From Orychophragmus violaceus (taxonomy: Eukaryota > Streptophyta > Magnoliopsida > Brassicales > Brassicaceae): 64,000 nucleotides of DNA. The stretch lies in contig CM058231.1 of NCBI GenBank assembly GCA_030180135.1, positions 27,841,034 to 27,905,033 of the forward strand. The letters run 5' to 3'. Made by a program: the position numbers and the translations under genes. The first letter of the stretch is position 1. Every line of letters begins with the position of its first letter. Under the pieces are notes generated by a model. It ran no database searches. It saw nothing but the letters and a program-made list of their open reading frames with translations, and was not told where the DNA came from. Of the stretch, positions 1 through 12,465 are shown piece after piece.

Positions 1-13
1 TGGAAAGGCAAAA

Positions 14-1645
14 TTGGTACTAGATGCATTAGGCAGAAAGAGGACCAAAGTGGCCGTGGAACGGGACGCAGAGACCTTGGTCGGATTGGTCAGGTCTTTG
101 CATCTTAATGCATTGTCAGTAGACAATGAGCCACTAGGTCTGGGAGCAGCAAACCAAGCAGACCTATTAACCAGGGTCTGGTTGGCTCAGGAGCATGATG
201 AGGAGTTGAAAAAGGCGATCAACAACAATAACACCGAGTACTAATTCTCCAATAATGGGACAATTGTGGTGGATGGTCTAGTAAGTGTACCTGACGTGAA
301 GGAGCTTAAGGAGGAAATCCTTAGGGAGGCTCACCAGTAAAAGTTCTCTATACATCCCGGACGGACCAAGATGTACCGTGACCTCAAACGGTACTATCAC
401 TAGGTCGGAATGAAAAGAGACATTGCTAAATGGGTTGCTAAGTGCCAAACGTGTCAACATCAAGATAGAACACCAGGTCCCGAGCGGCCTGCTACAAAGT
501 CTACCCATTCCGGAGTGAAATGGGATCACATCACAATGGACTTTGTAACCGGACTGCCCGCGACCAGGTTGAGAAAGGACACGGTTTGGGTTGTGGTGGA
601 TAGGTTAACCAAGTCCGCACACTTCTTAGCCATTAAGAAGACTGATGGAGTGGGAAAACTTGCTGAGAAATACATAGATGAAATCGTGAGACTTCATGGT
701 ATTCCAGCAAGTATAGTCTCAGATAGAGATGGCCGATTCACTTCTTATTTCTGGCAATATTTTCAGAAAGCCCTGGGAACAAGAGTGAATATGAGCACTG
801 CGTACCATCCACAAACGAATGGGAAATTAGAGAGGACCATACAGACCTTAGAAGACATGTTTCGGTCATGTGTTCTAGACTGGGGTGACTCTTGGGAAAG
901 GTACTTGCCTTTGACCGAGTTTGCTTATAACAACAGTTATCAAGAAAGTATTGGGATGTCACCTTACGAGGCCTTGTATGGGCGTCCTTGTCGAACTCCA
1001 CTATGTTGGACGCAAGTGGGGGGGGAGTCAAGTGTGATTGGACCGGATATTATTGCAGAGACCACCGAGCAAATCCGGTTCCTAAGGGCTAAGATGAAGG
1101 AAGCACAAGATCGACAAAAGAGTTATGCAGACAAAAGAAGGAAAGACATTGAGTTCCAAGTTGGGGACCGAGTCTATTTGAAGATGACCACCTTCAAAGG
1201 AAGGGCAAGGGTTTCCAAATGTGGAAAGCTAGATCTGAGGTACTTGGGGCCGTTCCGGATCCTGGAAAGGGTGGGGGCGTTCGCCTACAAATTGCACTTG
1301 CCAAACGAGATGGAAACGTTTCACAATGTGTTCCATGTCTCTCAATTGCGCAAGTACCTTTCGGATCAAGATGTGGTTATGCCTGAGATACCCAAAATAT
1401 CTTAGGGCAAACCTGACCTTGGAAGCTAGACCCTTAAGGATTTTTAATAGAATGGAAAAGCAACAAGGAAGAAGGTGATACAAATGGTTAAGGTGGAATG
1501 GATCTGCAATGGAGTTAAGGATATCACTTGGGAAACAGAGAATCAGATGAAAGCCGATTACCCAGAGTTGTTTATGGAGTTTGCACGGAATGGGAACCTT
1601 GAGGCGGATTCGGGGACGAATCCCTTTCAAAAGGGGGGGGGGAGA
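14..1645 (+). pseudogene. E1 pol 3' end: RNase H-integrase linker, integrase, chromodomain-like tail
   Basis: The integrase would insert retroelement cDNA into chromosomes. A single frame from 14 to 1405 carries three in-frame stops near 242, 338 and 402, then stays open from 410 for 331 codons. The HHCC zinc-binding residues span the last two stops (CQTCQ is intact). In the open part the catalytic triad is complete: D44 (TMDFVTGLP), D105 (VSDRDGRF) and E141 (NGKLERT), with 35 residues between the second D and the E as in retroviral-type integrases. After a stop at 1405 and a frame change, 1475 onward reads VKVEWICNGVKDITWE, matching the C-terminal chromodomain-like tail of Tekay/Del chromoviruses. 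The stops mark it as dead, although the catalytic core itself is preserved. Confidence 0.85.
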
Positions 1646-1647
1646 TT
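1629..1647 (+). other. E1 polypurine tract
   Basis: A run of A then G followed by GAGATT lies directly upstream of the TGTAACATC LTR start at 1648. This is the expected place for the second-strand primer of a plus-strand gypsy element. Confidence 0.8.
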
Positions 1648-1854
1648 TGTAACATCACCAACCCTGCTTAAGGTTCGTTGGGACTATATATGGGACCGGA
1701 AGGTTGAACACACGGTCAATGGAGACAAATAAGAGTGTTCCATAGGCAGGAAGAAGCCAAGTTCAGCTGGGAAGGAGTTTGGTCAAGAGGAAAGCAGTTG
1801 GAAGGGGAGTGTTCAGCTCAAATGAGCTGAACGGTTGAGCTGGTTAGCTAGGTC
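1648..1854 (+). repeat. E1 3' LTR, left fragment
   Basis: This is the start of the 3' LTR (U3). It contains a perfect hairpin at 1811-1832 (9-bp arms around AAAT) built on GTTCAGCTC. It is interrupted at 1854 by insertion of E2; AGGTC at 1850-1854 pairs with AGTTC at 32181-32185 as an imperfect target duplication. Confidence 0.75.
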
Positions 1855-3182
1855 TGTAACGCCCCCTTCCCGTTTTTCGCTGACCGACGAGCTGACCGGC
1901 CAACAATCGAACAAGAACATGACCGATCGAACCCGAACAATCATACGAGAAGATTTTGTCACAATACGAAAGCCAGAGACAATCTCGTTTGAGACAAAGG
2001 CTCGAACCAAACTATCTTTGACTCCGTTTACCTTGTTTCCACGATACGAGGCTTTGCAACCTATACCGCTTCTACGAGTTGTGTTCGGTTCGGACGAAAC
2101 CGTATATCAGGGAATTATTCGGTTTTTATTACTTGAAAAATATAAATCTTATTCATAACAATATACGGCCTAATACAAAACATTTAGCGGAACGTTCCAA
2201 CAAAATCTGAAACCGAAAGTACAGTCAAAATGCGTAATAACCGATACCCAATGCCAACCCGAGACTACTCCGAGTGTCCTACGCGTCCGCCGAGCTACAC
2301 CAAACCTGAAAACACACAAAAGAGTCTAATGAGTATTCTAAGATTACCCACTGAGACGGCTCCCAACTAAAGGCTGCTAACAATCTATTAATCCCGCCCA
2401 AACCCAAAATAACAATCAAGTATAATAGCCGATCACGTGCTACCAAGACGGGATGAGCTCCATAACACGCATGCATTCAAATAACAACACAATCATCGAC
2501 GAAGGGAATCGAGAACACTGCGGCACATGTTCTTGATTAGACTCGATCTATCTATCGCGGCACTACACAACTCCACACCATTTGGGCCCACTTTGCGAAC
2601 TGGTGACTTCCACGGGAACACTTAGCTGCCGCCACGGTAGCTAAAACCTCCCACGACTCCTAGACGATAACACAAAGTCCAAGGGCTAGGACACCGTTCT
2701 CCGTCCATCGATACGAGGTGACTCAAGTTACCCCCGGAAACCCGAGTTTCCATGCAGTCCGGCCCTAGGACGCGACCCCGTATTCTCCGGACCACACCTA
2801 CAGACGTCACTCCATAGGTTAACACCTACCAGAACAACTACCTAAGGTATGTGAACTGACCAGGTTCTCAACTCCCGAGGATCCAATCGGGCAGGAAGTA
2901 CCAGAACGCCATCTTTAGACTTGCGGGATCTAATTCGCCCTATAAAGTCCTATAACAGCAATGTAAACAAGCAGACTCACTGGGACTCTATCACGCAACA
3001 CCAACAAGTTCAACTAGAACTACTATCACAATCCCTAATCAATCCCGTCCCGCAAGTCCTATCATCAACCTCCACATCACCCGACCTTACACTTACTCGG
3101 TCCCACACCAGAGTAAGTGTCTACCAGTACAGTCTACTCGGTCCAACACCGAAGTAGATACACACACAAGCAAATAGCAGTC
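1855..3182 (-). repeat. E2 3' LTR, distal fragment
   Basis: Matches 29307-30610 nearly base for base (starts TGTAACGCCCCCTTCCCG versus TGTAAAGCCCCTTCCCG). It is cut by E3 after CAGTC at 3178-3182. A 107-codon open frame at 1835-2158 and its counterpart at 29244-29609 are LTR sequence, not genes. Confidence 0.8.
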
Positions 3183-3887
3183 TGTAGGATTCTCCTAGGA
3201 TCTAGGGTTTGATATATTGAATCACCAACCTCGTTCTTACCTTGTTACTGGCAGCGGAATGAATGGTGAACGAGATCAGTAGCGACACAGGTGCCTCGCC
3301 TCTACCACGTACACACGCACACAAGCTGGAAAACGGGATGCTAGTGCCGAATCTGTGGAATCTGTGAGTTTCTCGTGTTTCTGCTTTTCTGTCAAAGAGA
3401 AGAGAAGACGGCTAGGGTTCAGGTCGACCATATAAGCCTATATATATTGACCTGGAAATAACATCATCAACCGTCGGACAAACCCGACTCGGTTACGTCA
3501 TTAATCCGAAACATCAGTTTCGAAACCCGATATGCAACAATCGACACACTCAAAGTGTCGATCGTTACACCTCCACGAAAAGCTTGCATCGATCGACACA
3601 CTCATGCATCGATCGACACATATCATAAAACTCTATGTCAATGTGTATCCAATACACATCAACATGATCATTACCATAATGATCATTTCCACATTCATGC
3701 TTCCAGTTTGCTTAGGTGTATGACCCTATAGGATCATATAATACTGGCAGTAAGTCTACAACTTACAGACTGCAAGAGGCTTCTAGCGAAACATTGCAAC
3801 CACCCAGTATTATACGAATGTCTAATCTCGACACACAACTATCATCAGGAGTGAGTACAAGTGTGATTTCAGGACACTATCCCAACA
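3183..3887 (-). repeat. E3 3' LTR
   Basis: Same sequence as 23717-24421 apart from seven transitions. It holds the motif cluster at 3534-3620 and the TATA at 3437-3449. The purine tract CAAGTGGGAGAT lies just upstream on the minus strand (3888-3899). Confidence 0.92.
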
Positions 3888-4718
3888 ATCTCCCACTTGT
3901 ACTGGAATCATCAATTCCTATAATCCTTTTGTCTCTATATCTCGATTTGGCATAAGGCAAGATTGGTGTCATCCTTATTAAGCCAACATCGTGTTTATCG
4001 AACTCCAGATCTCATACTGAACGTTACAAACAACTGAACTACAGTTCGTTTGAGTGCGGCCACACATTTTCTCAGTATTAAATCTTCGATAGGCCCTAAG
4101 ATATTTATCTCCCGTTATTCAGGAGGGACAAATTCCATCTTGTTCCATCCCTGTTTCAACGCACACTTCATGATATACCTGAACAGTGCCGTTATAGCCG
4201 CCAGTCACGGGTCGACGTTTGACAAGGTCAAAGTGTACCAATTCATATGCAAGAAAACATGATGAACTCAGGTCTAAGGACTATACTCTATAGTCGTAAT
4301 GAGAACCTCTTATGACACAGATATAACTATCTTGTAGACTTCTCATTAGCGGGTCATGTCCGATCATATGTTCACCAACATATACCTATGTGACTGACTG
4401 CGATAATCATATCATTGGCTCCATGAAACTTAGCCAACAGTCACCTCACAATCTAGTCTCTCGCGGTTGTCAGCGTCCCACTTTGACAACCTCGACTAGG
4501 GACACATTATAATTTATGCCATCTATACTTATAGGGTTTCATGATCAAGTCTTCAACTTGATGACCTATAATATAACATAAACTTATTTTGGAACCATTA
4601 TTTAGATCACAATAAATAATGCTGAAATCAAATTTCATTTAAACATATTCAAAAGAATGTTTACAAGAGCATCTTATTATAACTAAAATAAAACTAAAAA
4701 CTCCCACTAGAATCAAGA
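3888..4718 (-). other. E3 3' untranslated region and polypurine tract
   Basis: About 830 bp between the pol stop and the 3' LTR, with no credible gene. It includes the CCAGTACAAGTGGGAGAT purine tract (minus strand, 3888-3905), identical in E5 and E7, and segments similar to 39542-40392 of E7. The open frame at 4050-4262 is a chance reading. Confidence 0.7.
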
Positions 4719-6755
4719 TTACATCTTTAGATCTCTAATGCCTACAGCAGTCGTATGACTTTCATGCTTAGGCCTTGGGAGTGACTTAGTCAGAGGATCA
4801 ACGACATTCTCATCTGTCGGAACTCTGCTGATCTTTACATCACCTCTATTGACGATATCACGAATCAGGTGATATCTCCTCTCAACGTGTTTGGACTTCT
4901 GGTGTGACCTGGGTTCTTTCGCCTGAGCAATGGCTCCATTGTTATCGCAAAACAAAGCCACTGGCTCCAAGATACTAGGAACCACACCAAGTTCAGTCAT
5001 GAACTTCTTGATCCAAACAGCTTCCTTTGCCGCTTCTGCAGCAGCAATATATTCGGCTTCCATCGTGGAATCAGCTACGGTATTCTGCTTAGAGCTCTTC
5101 CAGCTCACTGCACCGCCATTTAGACAGAAGACATATCCAGATTGTGATCGGAAATCGTCTCTGTCGGTCTGAAAACTCGCATCAGTGAATCCATTCACTA
5201 CCAGTTCTTCACTTCCTCCATACACCAGGAATTTATCCTTAGTACTTGAGAATATTCTTGGCGGCTGTCCAGTGATCTTCACCTGGATCAGATTGGTATC
5301 TACTCGTCATGCTTAACGCGTAAGCTACATCTGGACGAGTGCAGAGCATGGCATACATAATAGATCTTATTGCAGATGCATAAGGAATCCTATTCATGCG
5401 CTCTCGCTCAGCATGTGTCTTCGGACACTGCTTCTTGCTGAGACTAATGCCATGAGACATTGGTATGAAGCCCTTCTTGGAATCATGCATCTTGAATCTG
5501 TGTAACACCTTATCAATATAAGTGTCCTGGCACAGTCCAATCAGCTTGTTCATTCTATCTCTGTAGATTCTGATTCCAAGAATATACGCGGCTTCTCCCA
5601 TGTCTTTCATGGAAAAACAACTTCCGAGCCAAGTCTTAACAGACTGAAGCAACGGAACGTCATTACCGAGGAGGAGTATGTCATCGACATACAGTACGAG
5701 AAACGCAATTTTGCTCCCACTAGTCTTCTTGTAAACACATGGTTCTTCTTCGTTCTTGATGAAACCAAATTGTTTTACTGTTTCATCAAAACGAAGATTC
5801 CAACTCCGTGATGCTTGCTTCAACCCATAAATGGATTTATGAAGCTTGCATACCTTCCCAGCGTCTTTAGGATCAACAAAACCTTCAGGCTGTGTCATAT
5901 ACACATCCTCTTCCAGAATACCATTCAGGAATGCGGTTTTGACATCCATTTGCCAAATCTCATAATCATAATGAGCAGCAATTGCTAGAAGAATCCGAAT
6001 GGATTTAAGCATAGCGACTGGGGAATAGGTTTCATCATAGTCAATACCATGAATTTGCTTGAAACCTTTAGCCACCAACCTCGCTTTGTAAATCTGTACA
6101 TTGCCATCCACGTCAATCTTCTTCTTGAAGATCCATTTACACTCAATGGCCTTTGCACCATTAGGTAAATTGACCAAGGACCATACTTGGTTTTCTGACA
6201 TGGATTCCATTTCGGACTTAGAGGCTCCAAGCCACTTTTCGGAGTCCGGGCCCATCATTGCTTCCGCGAAGGTCGCTCGTTCGTCACTTTCAATGATCAT
6301 CAGATCATTGCAATTGGTCACGAGAAATCCATAGTATCTCTCGGGTTCGTGACGGATCCTTCCGGATCTGCGAACTTCAGGCTCCACAGGCGTCGGTTCC
6401 ACAGAACTTTGTGGATCCAACTGATGCTCTTCCTCAACAGGTTGAACATTTTCCTGTGCATCTTGAATTTCTTCGAGATGTACTTTACTCCCACTGTTTT
6501 TCTTAGAAAGAAATTCTCTCTCAAGAAAAGAACAGTCCCGAGCAACAAAAACTTTGTTCTCAGATTGGTTGTAAAAGTAGTATGCCTTGGTATCTCTAGG
6601 ATAACCAACGAAGTAGCATTTGTCTGATTTGGGTGCGAGCTTGTCAGAGATTAAACGTTTGACATAAGCCTCACAACCCCAAATCTTCAGGAAAGACAGA
6701 CTAGGGATTTTCCCAGTCCACAATTCATGTGGTGTCTTATCCACTGATTTAGATG
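4719..6755 (-). pseudogene. E3 gag-pol, C-terminal part (reverse transcriptase, RNase H)
   Basis: This continues the polyprotein after E4. It begins PSKSVDKTPHELW, passes the integrase-RT linker with RRSGRIRHEPERY, then the RT with KARLVAKGF, WQMDVKTAFLNG and the catalytic YVDDILLLGND. Near 5245-5280 the frame shifts (ILKY in one frame, then TKDKFLVYGG in another). The RNase H part carries FTDASF, ADSTMEAEYIAAAEAA and FCDNNGA, and the protein ends at 4719. The frameshift separates the RT from an otherwise readable RNase H, which distinguishes E3 from the intact E7. RSIMYAML replaces GSIMYAMI of E7. Confidence 0.9.
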
Positions 6756-6760
6756 GCACC

Positions 6761-7981
6761 TGATAGGTTCTAAGTTTTCCCTATACTAAACTGCAAGTGA
6801 ACAGCAATGTCAAGGTAGTATATAGGGTTATCGAATCCACAGGGACACTCGGTCTCAAGAGAATCAAACTATAGGAATAAATACTAGAAATAAGCAAATA
6901 GTGAATGAAATAAATTGCGGTGCGAGAAAGTAAATCAGTAGCAGAGATTAACGGTTGTGAAGCAAGTAATTAAAAGCGTCAAGCCTAGGGTATTCTCAGG
7001 AAATCAGACAAGCAGACAGTTCATTCAGCAAGGATCTAATTAAGCACGGTTCTAGAACTCAAAACACAGATATAGAATTAACCAAATTCCTTTGCGATAA
7101 TTCTCTAAGCTTAAGTGCAGCAAACCAAACTTTCGTTTGCGAGAACTAACAGATTAAACTAGCAATAAGTCCAAGTTTGATATGTTCACAATTATCCTAA
7201 ACCAAACTTCCGTTTGCGAATAGTTTAATTGCCCAATTTAATTAGTTCAGATTCCTAAACCCCACTTCCGTGACGTATTTAGCAACCTAAGATCTAGATT
7301 CTAATTGATCAGGTTAGAACTAGCTTTAAGCACAATTAAATTGAAGAACAGATATAGTTATGAATCCTTAACTGAATTTGAACAAGTCTAGCAAGTCATG
7401 AAATCCTATGTGAGAAACCCTAAACCTAACTAGGAATCTACTCAGACATAGATAATGAAATCATAATCATAGAATGAATAAATTGCATAAAAGAATAAGA
7501 GTAAAAGGGGTTCGAAATCTTCTCCGAATACAGATGAAGTAATAGGTTCAGATCAGCCCCAAAAAGCTCTAAAATCCTCTGCTCTTAATTATGAATTGCG
7601 TAATGTAAAAAGTATATAGCGTATCTAATAAAAACACTAAAAACTCTAATATATAGGCATAATCTCGGCCAAGGGCTTCTTTGTAAATATCAGGAACTTC
7701 TGGATCAAAGTGCAATAACTTGATTCTTCTAAACCGCCGAGTTTTTGGCCCATCTCGCTGGTGCATCGATCGATGCAAGAGTGCAACGATCGACACCTTC
7801 CTCTGTTTCGGACAGTGAACTCTATCTCTCGGCCAAACACTCCAAAAATCTCCAAAATGCTCCATTATCTCCAAATTAGCTCCAAACCTGATTATACCTG
7901 TAAAAGACTCTAAACAAAGACAAAAGACACTAAAACACACTTATATCATGGTCTAAAACTAGTAAAAACCATGATATATCA
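6761..7981 (-). repeat. E4 3' LTR
   Basis: Near-identical to the 5' LTR; it has AGCAACC where the other has AGTAACC, and an extra CA in a CACACA stretch. The motif pair is at 7761-7796. The 123-codon frame at 7569-7940 recurs in both LTRs and is not a gene. Confidence 0.92.
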
Positions 7982-9298
7982 ACTCCCCCACACTTAGCCT
8001 TTGCTTGCCCTCAAGCAAAACAGAGAACTAAAACATGGTGAAGAGGTTTGAAAACTCTTCAGAAACTCATTTCATCCTAGAAGCTACAATACTCAGATTC
8101 CCCTTAGTAAACCACTGAAAGAATCAATCACAGGATATCAAGACCAACATGTACTTCCCCCACACTTAGCAACTGTCCTAGGTAAACTCCACAATCACAT
8201 TCAAGCATTCAAATTCTCCCTACTGACTTCTGCAAGTATTTAAGTGCGGTCTCACCTAAGGAGTATCGATCTAAAGGCATATGGATTCTTACCTTATCAG
8301 CTCTAGACCACCATACTATCTTTCTCTAGTCCCTTTCTTCTCTTTCCCTTCTTTAACAACTGATTTTTCCCCACTGGGTATCATTTTATTTTTTTTATCA
8401 GTGTTCTTCCCGTTATGGGGTGTACTTTGGACACATTCCATGGATCACATGAGAGATAATAGTGTTTGCTACTATTCCCATGACCACTTCGGAGTTACTA
8501 ACTCATCCTCAGTTTATTATTATTATTTTTTTTTTACTTTACAGAAGAGGAGAAGGGGACTAAATAGGACAGGTTTACAGGCTGTGTCAGAACTAACAAG
8601 GGAATCCGACATAAAGCATACCAAGCCCTTAGGTGAGAAATCTAAGTCAGTATTAAGGTTGAAGTCAGTAAAAGGATCCTCTGATACCTGAAGTGATGTG
8701 GGTGTTCCCAGTAGGTTGATCTGTGATGGAGTTTTCTAATAGTCATAGATAGATCCTGCAACTTCATCCCAATGGTTACTTAAGTTCCTGCAAGTCTTGT
8801 AAATCTTCTCAGAAAATCATAGTTTCTTACTTAAACAATTTTGACTCAATAAAACAAAATTTTTTTTTTTTGAAAAACGGACTGACTCTTAAGAAAACAG
8901 AAAGATATAAGTCAGTAGCACCTCCCCCACACTTAAGACACACTGTCCCCAGTAGTGTCCAGCGAAGGATTGGTAAAAAGAAAATAAAAATTGAAAGGGT
9001 GAAATTATGTCTGTCGGGTTACCTCTGTCGCTGAGCATCGATCGCTGCACTAAGTGCATCGACCGTTACTTGGCGATTTTCGTGTATAGTCGATCGTTGC
9101 TCAGGACCACAACGATCGCTGCAATGCGATTCCTTTCGTGTTGTGACGATCGATGCAAAAATGCATCGATCGCTGCACTGCGAATTAACCGAGACCTGCA
9201 AACATAAACTCACCAGAAACAAAAACAAACGTAAAATCCTAACAAAAACACCAAAAATGAAAAAGAAAAACACTAGTACCTAATGGTGGGTTGCCTCC
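7982..9298 (-). other. E4 3' internal region, non-coding
   Basis: No pol domain is visible. It contains three copies of the polypurine signature (plus strand CTCCCCCACACTTAG or close) at 7983-7997, 8154-8169 and 8922-8937; only the first adjoins the LTR. A motif cluster lies at 9034-9186. The 136-codon frame at 8281-8691 is low-complexity. E5 entered at 9298, splitting the Athila hallmark GCTGGGTGGGAGGCAACCCA (minus strand). Confidence 0.75.
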
Positions 9299-9973
9299 TG
9301 TTGGGAATGTCCTGAAATCTACCGTACTATCTCTAGAAAGTATGATAAGTGTCGAGATCAGACATAAGTCATAAATACTGGGTGATCATGATGGCTTGCT
9401 AGAGTCCGCTCATGATCTATGAGTTTAGGACTTATTACCAGTATTGTATGATCCCGAAGGGTCACACACCATAGCTAACGGGAAAGTTAAATGGAATTAA
9501 TACGGTAAGATGCTATGGCATTTACTGTATTGGATCAGAGAATTGGGCCAGACAAAATGCAGGCTTTTGTCTGATTTGTGTCTTGGGCCCAAAAGATTAA
9601 TGAGCCATTAGTCTAATGACTTGGACCCATTAATGAGAGATAAAAGAATGAGAAAACCCTAAGGAAGAGCAGAGCTTGCGATTTCTTTTCTTCCTTGGCC
9701 GCGAGTTTGCCTCTCTCTCTAACTCTCTCTTTTCTGATCTAATCCATCTCTTTGGTCTAGCAGCCTTCCCGGCTTGTAAGAGTGTGGATACTTGAGGAGG
9801 AGCCGATTCTCATCAGCTCTAATCTGATCTTGTCATTACCACCAATCACTCCGCTGCAAAAGGTAAAGATCAGGTTTGTTTTATGATTCGTTTTGCAAGA
9901 ACCTAGATCTGTTAAGATTATGTGTTAGGTTGAAACATGGGAATTAAACCTTGAAAATCACCATAATCCCTCA
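9299..9973 (+). repeat. E5 5' LTR
   Basis: TGTTGGGAATGTCC to CCCTCA. It contains a splice donor AAAAG/GTAAAG at 9863. No ATCGATCGA motif is seen in this LTR, unlike E3 and E7. Confidence 0.93.
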
Positions 9974-9974
9974 G

Positions 9975-9986
9975 TGGTATCAGAGC
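9975..9986 (+). other. E5 primer-binding site (initiator tRNA-Met)
   Basis: TGGTATCAGAGC one base inside the 5' LTR, same as in E3 and E7. Confidence 0.9.
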
Positions 9987-11574
9987 CAGGTTTGGTTTCT
10001 TGTGAAATTGGATCATAGGTTGTTTAATAATTTTTGGATCAATTGAATTAAAATTGATTATAGTTATTAAAATCCCTAATCGAGTGTTTTGGTCTCGGCG
10101 TGTTTAAGAGCCAATTAATTATCGGGTTCGTGATGAATTAATTAAAACCCTAATTGGTCTCGGGCGTGTGCTTGTGTTGCTTTGCCGAGTGATGTTGATC
10201 GATAATTAATTTTGTGGGCCGAGTGATCTTGTTCAACAATCGCATGTGATCATACAATGATATTATGCGTGTGATCATGGATCACTTGATTGGATCGCAC
10301 AAACGATCGCTTGGCATGGTCTCGAATTGACCGCGTGATCTTGAGGGGTGATCGATCGGATGATCGTTTCATCACGAGTGATCGTGTTGCCATGATGCGT
10401 GATGATGCGTTAATGGGCCAAGTGATCGTTTGGCCCGTTAAATTATTACGTCCCGCGAATAGTCAATCGGTTAAACCGAGCTTCGCGGTTCGTTGCCCAA
10501 AACCACACCGATTTAACCGGTCCATTTAATTGGCGGTTAATCGTGTGTTTAAAGCCTTAAACCGCAAGTTAAATCAAATTGGCTAAAACACTAGGTGTTT
10601 CTTCCCGGTTTTGGATTTAACTGAACCGATCCAATTTAATTGGTGGTTCAAGCGGTTAACCCGAATCGCGGTTTGATGGAAATTATTTAATACATGGTAT
10701 TATTTAATTTCTGGTTAAACCGGATTGAAATTCAAAATTGAATTTTAACCTAAACCGAAGGCTGGTCTAAGTTTGATTTGGTTGGACCAAATAATTTAGA
10801 GCTGGTCTGGTTTAGTAAATAATCGATGGTTTTGATAGTTAATTTGGTCTTGGACCAGAATTAATAAACCAGATCGGTTATGTCAAATTATTGGGCCAGC
10901 TGGAATTCTATGGTCTTGGGCCAAAGAATTGGGCCTATAATTTGTGACCCAACCCAAAATATTTAATGAAATATTTAAATTAGAAATTTCTATTTTTAGT
11001 AAGTTACTAAATTTAGAAAGTTTCTAAAATAAGAAAGTTTCCCAAAATAGTAATTTTCTATTTTTGGAAATAAAACTTAAAAATCCTCAAAAACAATATC
11101 AAGCTTGGATGTCTTTCCAATCTTGTCAGCTACTTAATGCTTATTTGATTGCAGATATGGCTTACAGTGTGAGGTATCTGTTTTCGCGTAAGTAAAGTAG
11201 TATATAGTCACTAATTTCATTGGGAGTCCCAGATTTTAGTGATTATTTGGCTGTAAGAGATTGGTTTCCTTGACTGGGCCATCGGGAGTCCCGGGCCTTG
11301 AGACATCTGGTGAATTTGGGCCTCGGGTCCAATTCACAACCGAGAGTTATATGAGATATAACTAGCTGTGTGTATGCTTACCAAGTAAAGCTAATTCCGG
11401 GTGACGGCCAGTGGCCCACTTTGGATTTAGCTGAAGATGGGTCTCGGAATCATTGTATTCTTATGAGGTTAAACAAAGAAATTTTGAATACAATGTGAGT
11501 TTTCTTATAAGTTATTAAGATTACTCTTTTATGAACTAAATAACTAAAACTCCATTTATCTCTAATTTTCAGCT
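9987..11574 (+). other. E5 5' leader with predicted intron
   Basis: A 1.6-kb leader. It carries scattered GATCG/GTGATC words at 10190-10420 and many AACCGG/GGTTTAA words at 10440-10900. It ends in a pyrimidine-rich tract and TTTTCAG/CT-ATG. With the U5 donor at 9863 this predicts an intron of 1710 nt (9863-11572). The short frame at 10290-10529 has no known domain. Confidence 0.6.
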
Positions 11575-12465
11575 ATGACGAGCACAAACAATCAAAACAC
11601 TTGCTCGATCCGGTCTGTCCTTGAGATGGACAAACTGAACGGATCAAATTTCTTGAATTGGTCGCGGAACCTGAGGCTAGTCCTCAGGCAGGAGAGAAAT
11701 GACTATGTCCTTGAGAAAGCTCTCCCCGTGAGGATCGGGTCCAATGCCTCTCATGCAGTATATGATGCTTGGAATAAGCATTATAATGATGCGGTAGATG
11801 TGCGTGGTCTGATATTGGCTACCATGGACTCAGATTTGCTGAAGCAATATGAGAACATGGAGTCGCCAATAGAGATGATCAGCAGCCTGAAATTGAAATT
11901 TCAGGTGCAGGTAAGAGTGGAGAGATACCAGTTGGTTAAATCTCTCACTAGCTGCAAGCTACCAAATGATCATCCAGTAAGTCCTCATGTCAGTAAAATG
12001 ATGGGTTACATTGATAACCTGAGGAAACTGGATTATCCAGTTAGCCAGGAATTGGCAACTGAGATCATTCTGCAGTCACTGCCGTCAAGCTATGATAAGT
12101 TCGTAAGGAACTATATCAAGAAAGGCTTAACGAAGACGTTGACTGAACTGCATGATATGCTCAAGATAGTTGAGCCAAACGTGAAGAGTACCCTGTACAA
12201 TCTCATGAATGAGAAGGGTAGGTTTACTAAACCTAATGCTGACAAGGGTGAAGACAAAGTTGTCCAGATTTTGAATCATGGCAAGCGTGTGTCTTCTGAG
12301 CCCGAGTCAGATACCTCTTACGTTGGTAAGTGCTGCTACTGTAAAGAGACTGGGCATTGGAAAAGAGATTGCATTAAATTCATGGAAGATTATGAGGAGT
12401 TAAAGTTGATGTATGAGACTACTTCCTCAGGTATTCATGTTATTACTTCAAGTTATACCTTGTAG
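11575..12465 (+). CDS. E5 copia gag (296 aa)
   Basis: Structural protein of the virus-like particle. It starts MTSTNNQNTCSIRSVLEMDK. It aligns along its length with the gag parts of E3 and E7: LNGSNFLNWSRNLRLVLRQE, the HVSKMMGYIDNLRKLDYP region, LPSSYDKF, and a CCHC knuckle CCYCKETGHWKRDC near residues 255-268. It ends in a stop shortly before the protease would begin, so it is a free gag. That it is open while all downstream domains are broken suggests either recent loss of selection on pol only, or selection for gag. Confidence 0.88.
   Translation: MTSTNNQNTCSIRSVLEMDKLNGSNFLNWSRNLRLVLRQERNDYVLEKALPVRIGSNASHAVYDAWNKHYNDAVDVRGLILATMDSDLLKQYENMESPIEMISSLKLKFQVQVRVERYQLVKSLTSCKLPNDHPVSPHVSKMMGYIDNLRKLDYPVSQELATEIILQSLPSSYDKFVRNYIKKGLTKTLTELHDMLKIVEPNVKSTLYNLMNEKGRFTKPNADKGEDKVVQILNHGKRVSSEPESDTSYVGKCCYCKETGHWKRDCIKFMEDYEELKLMYETTSSGIHVITSSYTL

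Noticed and set aside
7569..7940. 123-codon minus-strand frame repeated at 20269-20574
   Set aside because: It lies within the E4 LTRs; no known domain; crosses the promoter region.
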